NCBI GenBank assembly: GCA_963575745.1
Contig: CAUYUJ010018640.1
Location: 124,001-188,000 of the forward strand
DNA: 64,000 nt
Source of the DNA: Prorocentrum cordatum
Taxonomy: Eukaryota; Sar; Dinophyceae; Prorocentrales; Prorocentraceae
Direction of reading: 5' to 3'
This document shows, one piece after another, positions 62,790-64,000 of this stretch. The notes below the pieces were generated by a model. The model made no database searches. It was not told where the DNA came from and saw only the letters and a program-made list of their open reading frames with translations. A program made the position numbers and the translations under genes. Within the stretch, counting starts at the first letter, position 1. Every line of letters starts with the position of its first letter.

Positions 62790-63360
62790 CGGCCAGCCGC
62801 ACTTCTTGGAACTCATCGCGGGCGCCAAATGCCCAAGAAAGGCCCTGCCGCGTCGGGGCTGGCGCGCGCGGACTTGGGGGCTGGGCGTTTCGAAGACGCA
62901 GGATCCGACGCGAGAAAAGTGATGCAGGAGGTGCTGAGTCTTGTGCCTGCAGCGTCGCATGTGCACTTCGGAACGCCTTGCAGTCGTTTCTCAGGAGCTC
63001 GTCGGTGTAAATTAGGAGCGCCAGGTGGCCCTCTGCGGTCTGTTCAATTCCCTGCTGGCCTGCTTCACCTTTCTTCTTCTGATGCGGCTAAGGTGAGGGT
63101 GGGTAATGCGTTGTTCAGAGTCACTTGTCGTATAGTTCGTGCGTGTATGGGACACAGGGTTGTTGTGACGGTCGACAACCCTCGGACGTCCCGGTTGTGG
63201 AGCCAGCCCCAGATGCAGATGCTTTTGTCCAGAGCGCGCACAGCGCACGGTGTGTGCCGCAGATTCGGCACATCTTGGCGCAAGCAGGCGATTTCAATCG
63301 CTTGCTGGATTGCACAGTGCGATGTGTTGCAGCCTCCCAGCGCGCAGTGCCACGGCCCCA
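62790..63360 (+). pseudogene. C5-methyltransferase-like domain at the end of YR-2
   Basis: Motif I region HFLELIAGAKCPRKALPRRG is followed by WRARTWGLGVSK in the frame ending at 62922; a slip at about 62922 then gives VMQEVLSLVPAASHVHFG, TPCSRFSGARR (motif IV, P-C intact, Cys codon 62979-62981), PGGPLRSVQFPAGLLHL, KVRVGNALFRVTCRIVRACM, VVVTVDNPRTSRLW (D-N-P where E-N-P is usual) and CRRFGTSWRKQ. The layout (motif I, P-C, E/D-N-P, F-G-T-x-W-R-K) resembles a C5 or related Rossmann methyltransferase. It ends near the repeat boundary at 63362. Catalytic Cys is retained but the frame break makes it non-functional. Confidence 0.65.
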
Positions 63361-63363
63361 CTT

Positions 63364-63532
63364 GTTCCCTACCTAGGCTCTGCCTAGAAGGGCTCTTACT
63401 CGCTAGGCTTAAAGGGGCCGGGCAGTGCAAACCGCCCCGGGCGGCCCCCCCAGTCCCCTGGGAGCCAAGCGCAAGCAACAGCAAAGGTAAAAGCAAACGC
63501 GCGGTTCCCCCAGTTGCGCCCCCTGGATGCCG
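63364..63532 (-). repeat. Right arm of the inverted dispersed repeat
   Basis: Reverse complement of 761-884: GTTCCCTACCTAGG, the palindrome CTAGGCTCTGCCTAG (63373-63387), AAAGGGGCCGGGCAGTGCAA and CCGCCCCGGGCGG, then a TTGC-rich insertion, then GCGCGGTTCCCCCAGTTG and CGCCCCCT (63499-63532). The inner end coincides with the truncated end of the YR-2 methyltransferase-like domain. Confidence 0.75.
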
Positions 63533-63590
63533 AGCAAAAGCAATAGCAAAGGCAAACGTGAAGGCAAAAGCGAAGGCAAAGCAAATGCAT
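63470..63590. repeat. GCAAAG/AGCAAC low-complexity tract
   Basis: GCAAGCAACAGCAAAGG, GAGCAAAAGCAATAGCAAAGG and AAAAGCGAAGGCAAAGCAAA, the reverse complement of the vocabulary at 110-385. CTTTGC-type text shared with the left arm includes the 15-mer GCGAAGGCAAAGCAA. Confidence 0.7.
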
Positions 63591-63591
63591 A

Positions 63592-63835
63592 GCACAGCAA
63601 ATCAAAGCATATCATAGCATAACATAGCATAGCGCAGCATAGCATAGCGCAGCATAGCATAGCATAGTATAGCATAGCAAAGCACAGCCTAGCCTAGCCT
63701 AGCCTCGCCCAGCATAACATTGCGCAGCATAGCATGCCATATCATAAGATAGCATAGCATAGCATAGCACAGCATAGCGTAGCGTAGCGTAGCATAGCAT
63801 AATATAGCATAGCATAGAGCAGCGCAGCATCCACT
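63592..63835. repeat. AGCAT pentanucleotide array
   Basis: About 245 bp of imperfect AGCAT/AGCGC/AGTAT pentamers, the reverse complement of the TATGC array at 386-655. A short AGCCT run lies inside (63687-63705). Confidence 0.9.
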
Positions 63836-63847
63836 ATTGCTGCTGCT

Positions 63848-63857
63848 GTGTATATAT

Positions 63858-63888
<31 letters not shown>

Positions 63889-63890
63889 CT
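63848..63890. repeat. TATA/CACA dinucleotide repeat
   Basis: TATATATACACACACATATA followed by TATATATATATATATATA up to ACTTACCCG. The remaining 110 bp to the window end hold no recognised feature. Confidence 0.9.
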
Positions 63891-64000
63891 TACCCGTTAC
63901 GAAAATTATTCATCTTGAGCACTGACGACAGGGCGTCTCCGAGTGGCCCCCCTTCCCCCCGTAGACTCCTAGCACGGCAGTCTTCGGCCTGGCTTGGCGG

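Larger units (their letters stand above)
58006..63362 (+). mobile_element. Tyrosine-recombinase retroelement with methyltransferase-like domain (YR-2)
   Basis: Order on the plus strand: unknown ORF1-like protein (58.1-59.5 kb), RT (59.9-60.8 kb), RNase H (61.0-61.8 kb), tyrosine recombinase (62.1-62.75 kb), methyltransferase-like domain (62.79-63.36 kb). It has no LTR or integrase. Motif C of the RT is mutated and several stops and shifts break it. Its 3' end is cut off where the inverted repeat arm begins (63364), so that repeat either inserted here or marks the element end. RT sequence and order differ from YR-1, so this is another family. Confidence 0.85.

Overview
The window looks like nuclear DNA of a dinoflagellate. 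The evidence is a near-perfect genomic copy of the dinoflagellate trans-spliced leader (36529-36550), lineage-typical Ty1/copia, LINE and tyrosine-recombinase (YR) retroelements, high GC content, and very low density of recognisable host genes between simple-sequence arrays. I found no rRNA, tRNA, CRISPR or bacterial-style operon. No host gene in the window could be called intact.

Layout. 0.1-0.9 kb: TTTGC, TATGC and AAGCT arrays ending in a 124-bp repeat that recurs inverted at 63.4 kb. 2.7-4.9 kb: wreck of a copia element (methyltransferase-like domain, reverse transcriptase, RNase H). 7.7-8.4 kb: fragment of an unidentified transposase-like gene. 8.6-11.8 kb: a run of unrelated satellites. 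13.3-14.6 and 16.8-18.1 kb: weak minus-strand coding candidates. 16.3-16.6 kb: an AT-rich AAGTACTT array. 19.7-20.4 kb: LINE reverse-transcriptase fragment. 23.8-25.3 and 34.6-36.2 kb: two halves of a decayed minus-strand coding locus, split by a 9.3-kb copia element (25311-34597) with both LTRs, a primer-binding site and gag-to-RNase H coding. 36.5-37.7 kb: a spliced-leader-tagged, probably retroposed reading frame. 37733-52424: a 14.7-kb YR retrotransposon with split direct repeats, the best preserved element here. 52.5-54.0 kb: GGA, CCACGA and CCG arrays. 54.4-57.7 kb: LINE remnant with endonuclease and RT. 58.0-63.4 kb: a second YR retroelement, cut off by the inverted repeat.

How it fits together. 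All six retroelements lie on the plus strand. The four copia and YR elements each carry, inside or next to pol, a domain resembling a cytosine-C5 DNA methyltransferase (a motif IV-like Cys, an E/D-N/H-P motif and, in three of them, a D-x-C then K-K/R signature). The domain precedes RT in both copia elements and the first YR element, and follows the recombinase in the second YR element. This recurrence is the most interesting observation. Nearly all these genes have stops or frameshifts; the first YR element is closest to intact (a 1962-codon frame, one in-frame TAG, a one-base slip just before the recombinase tyrosine).
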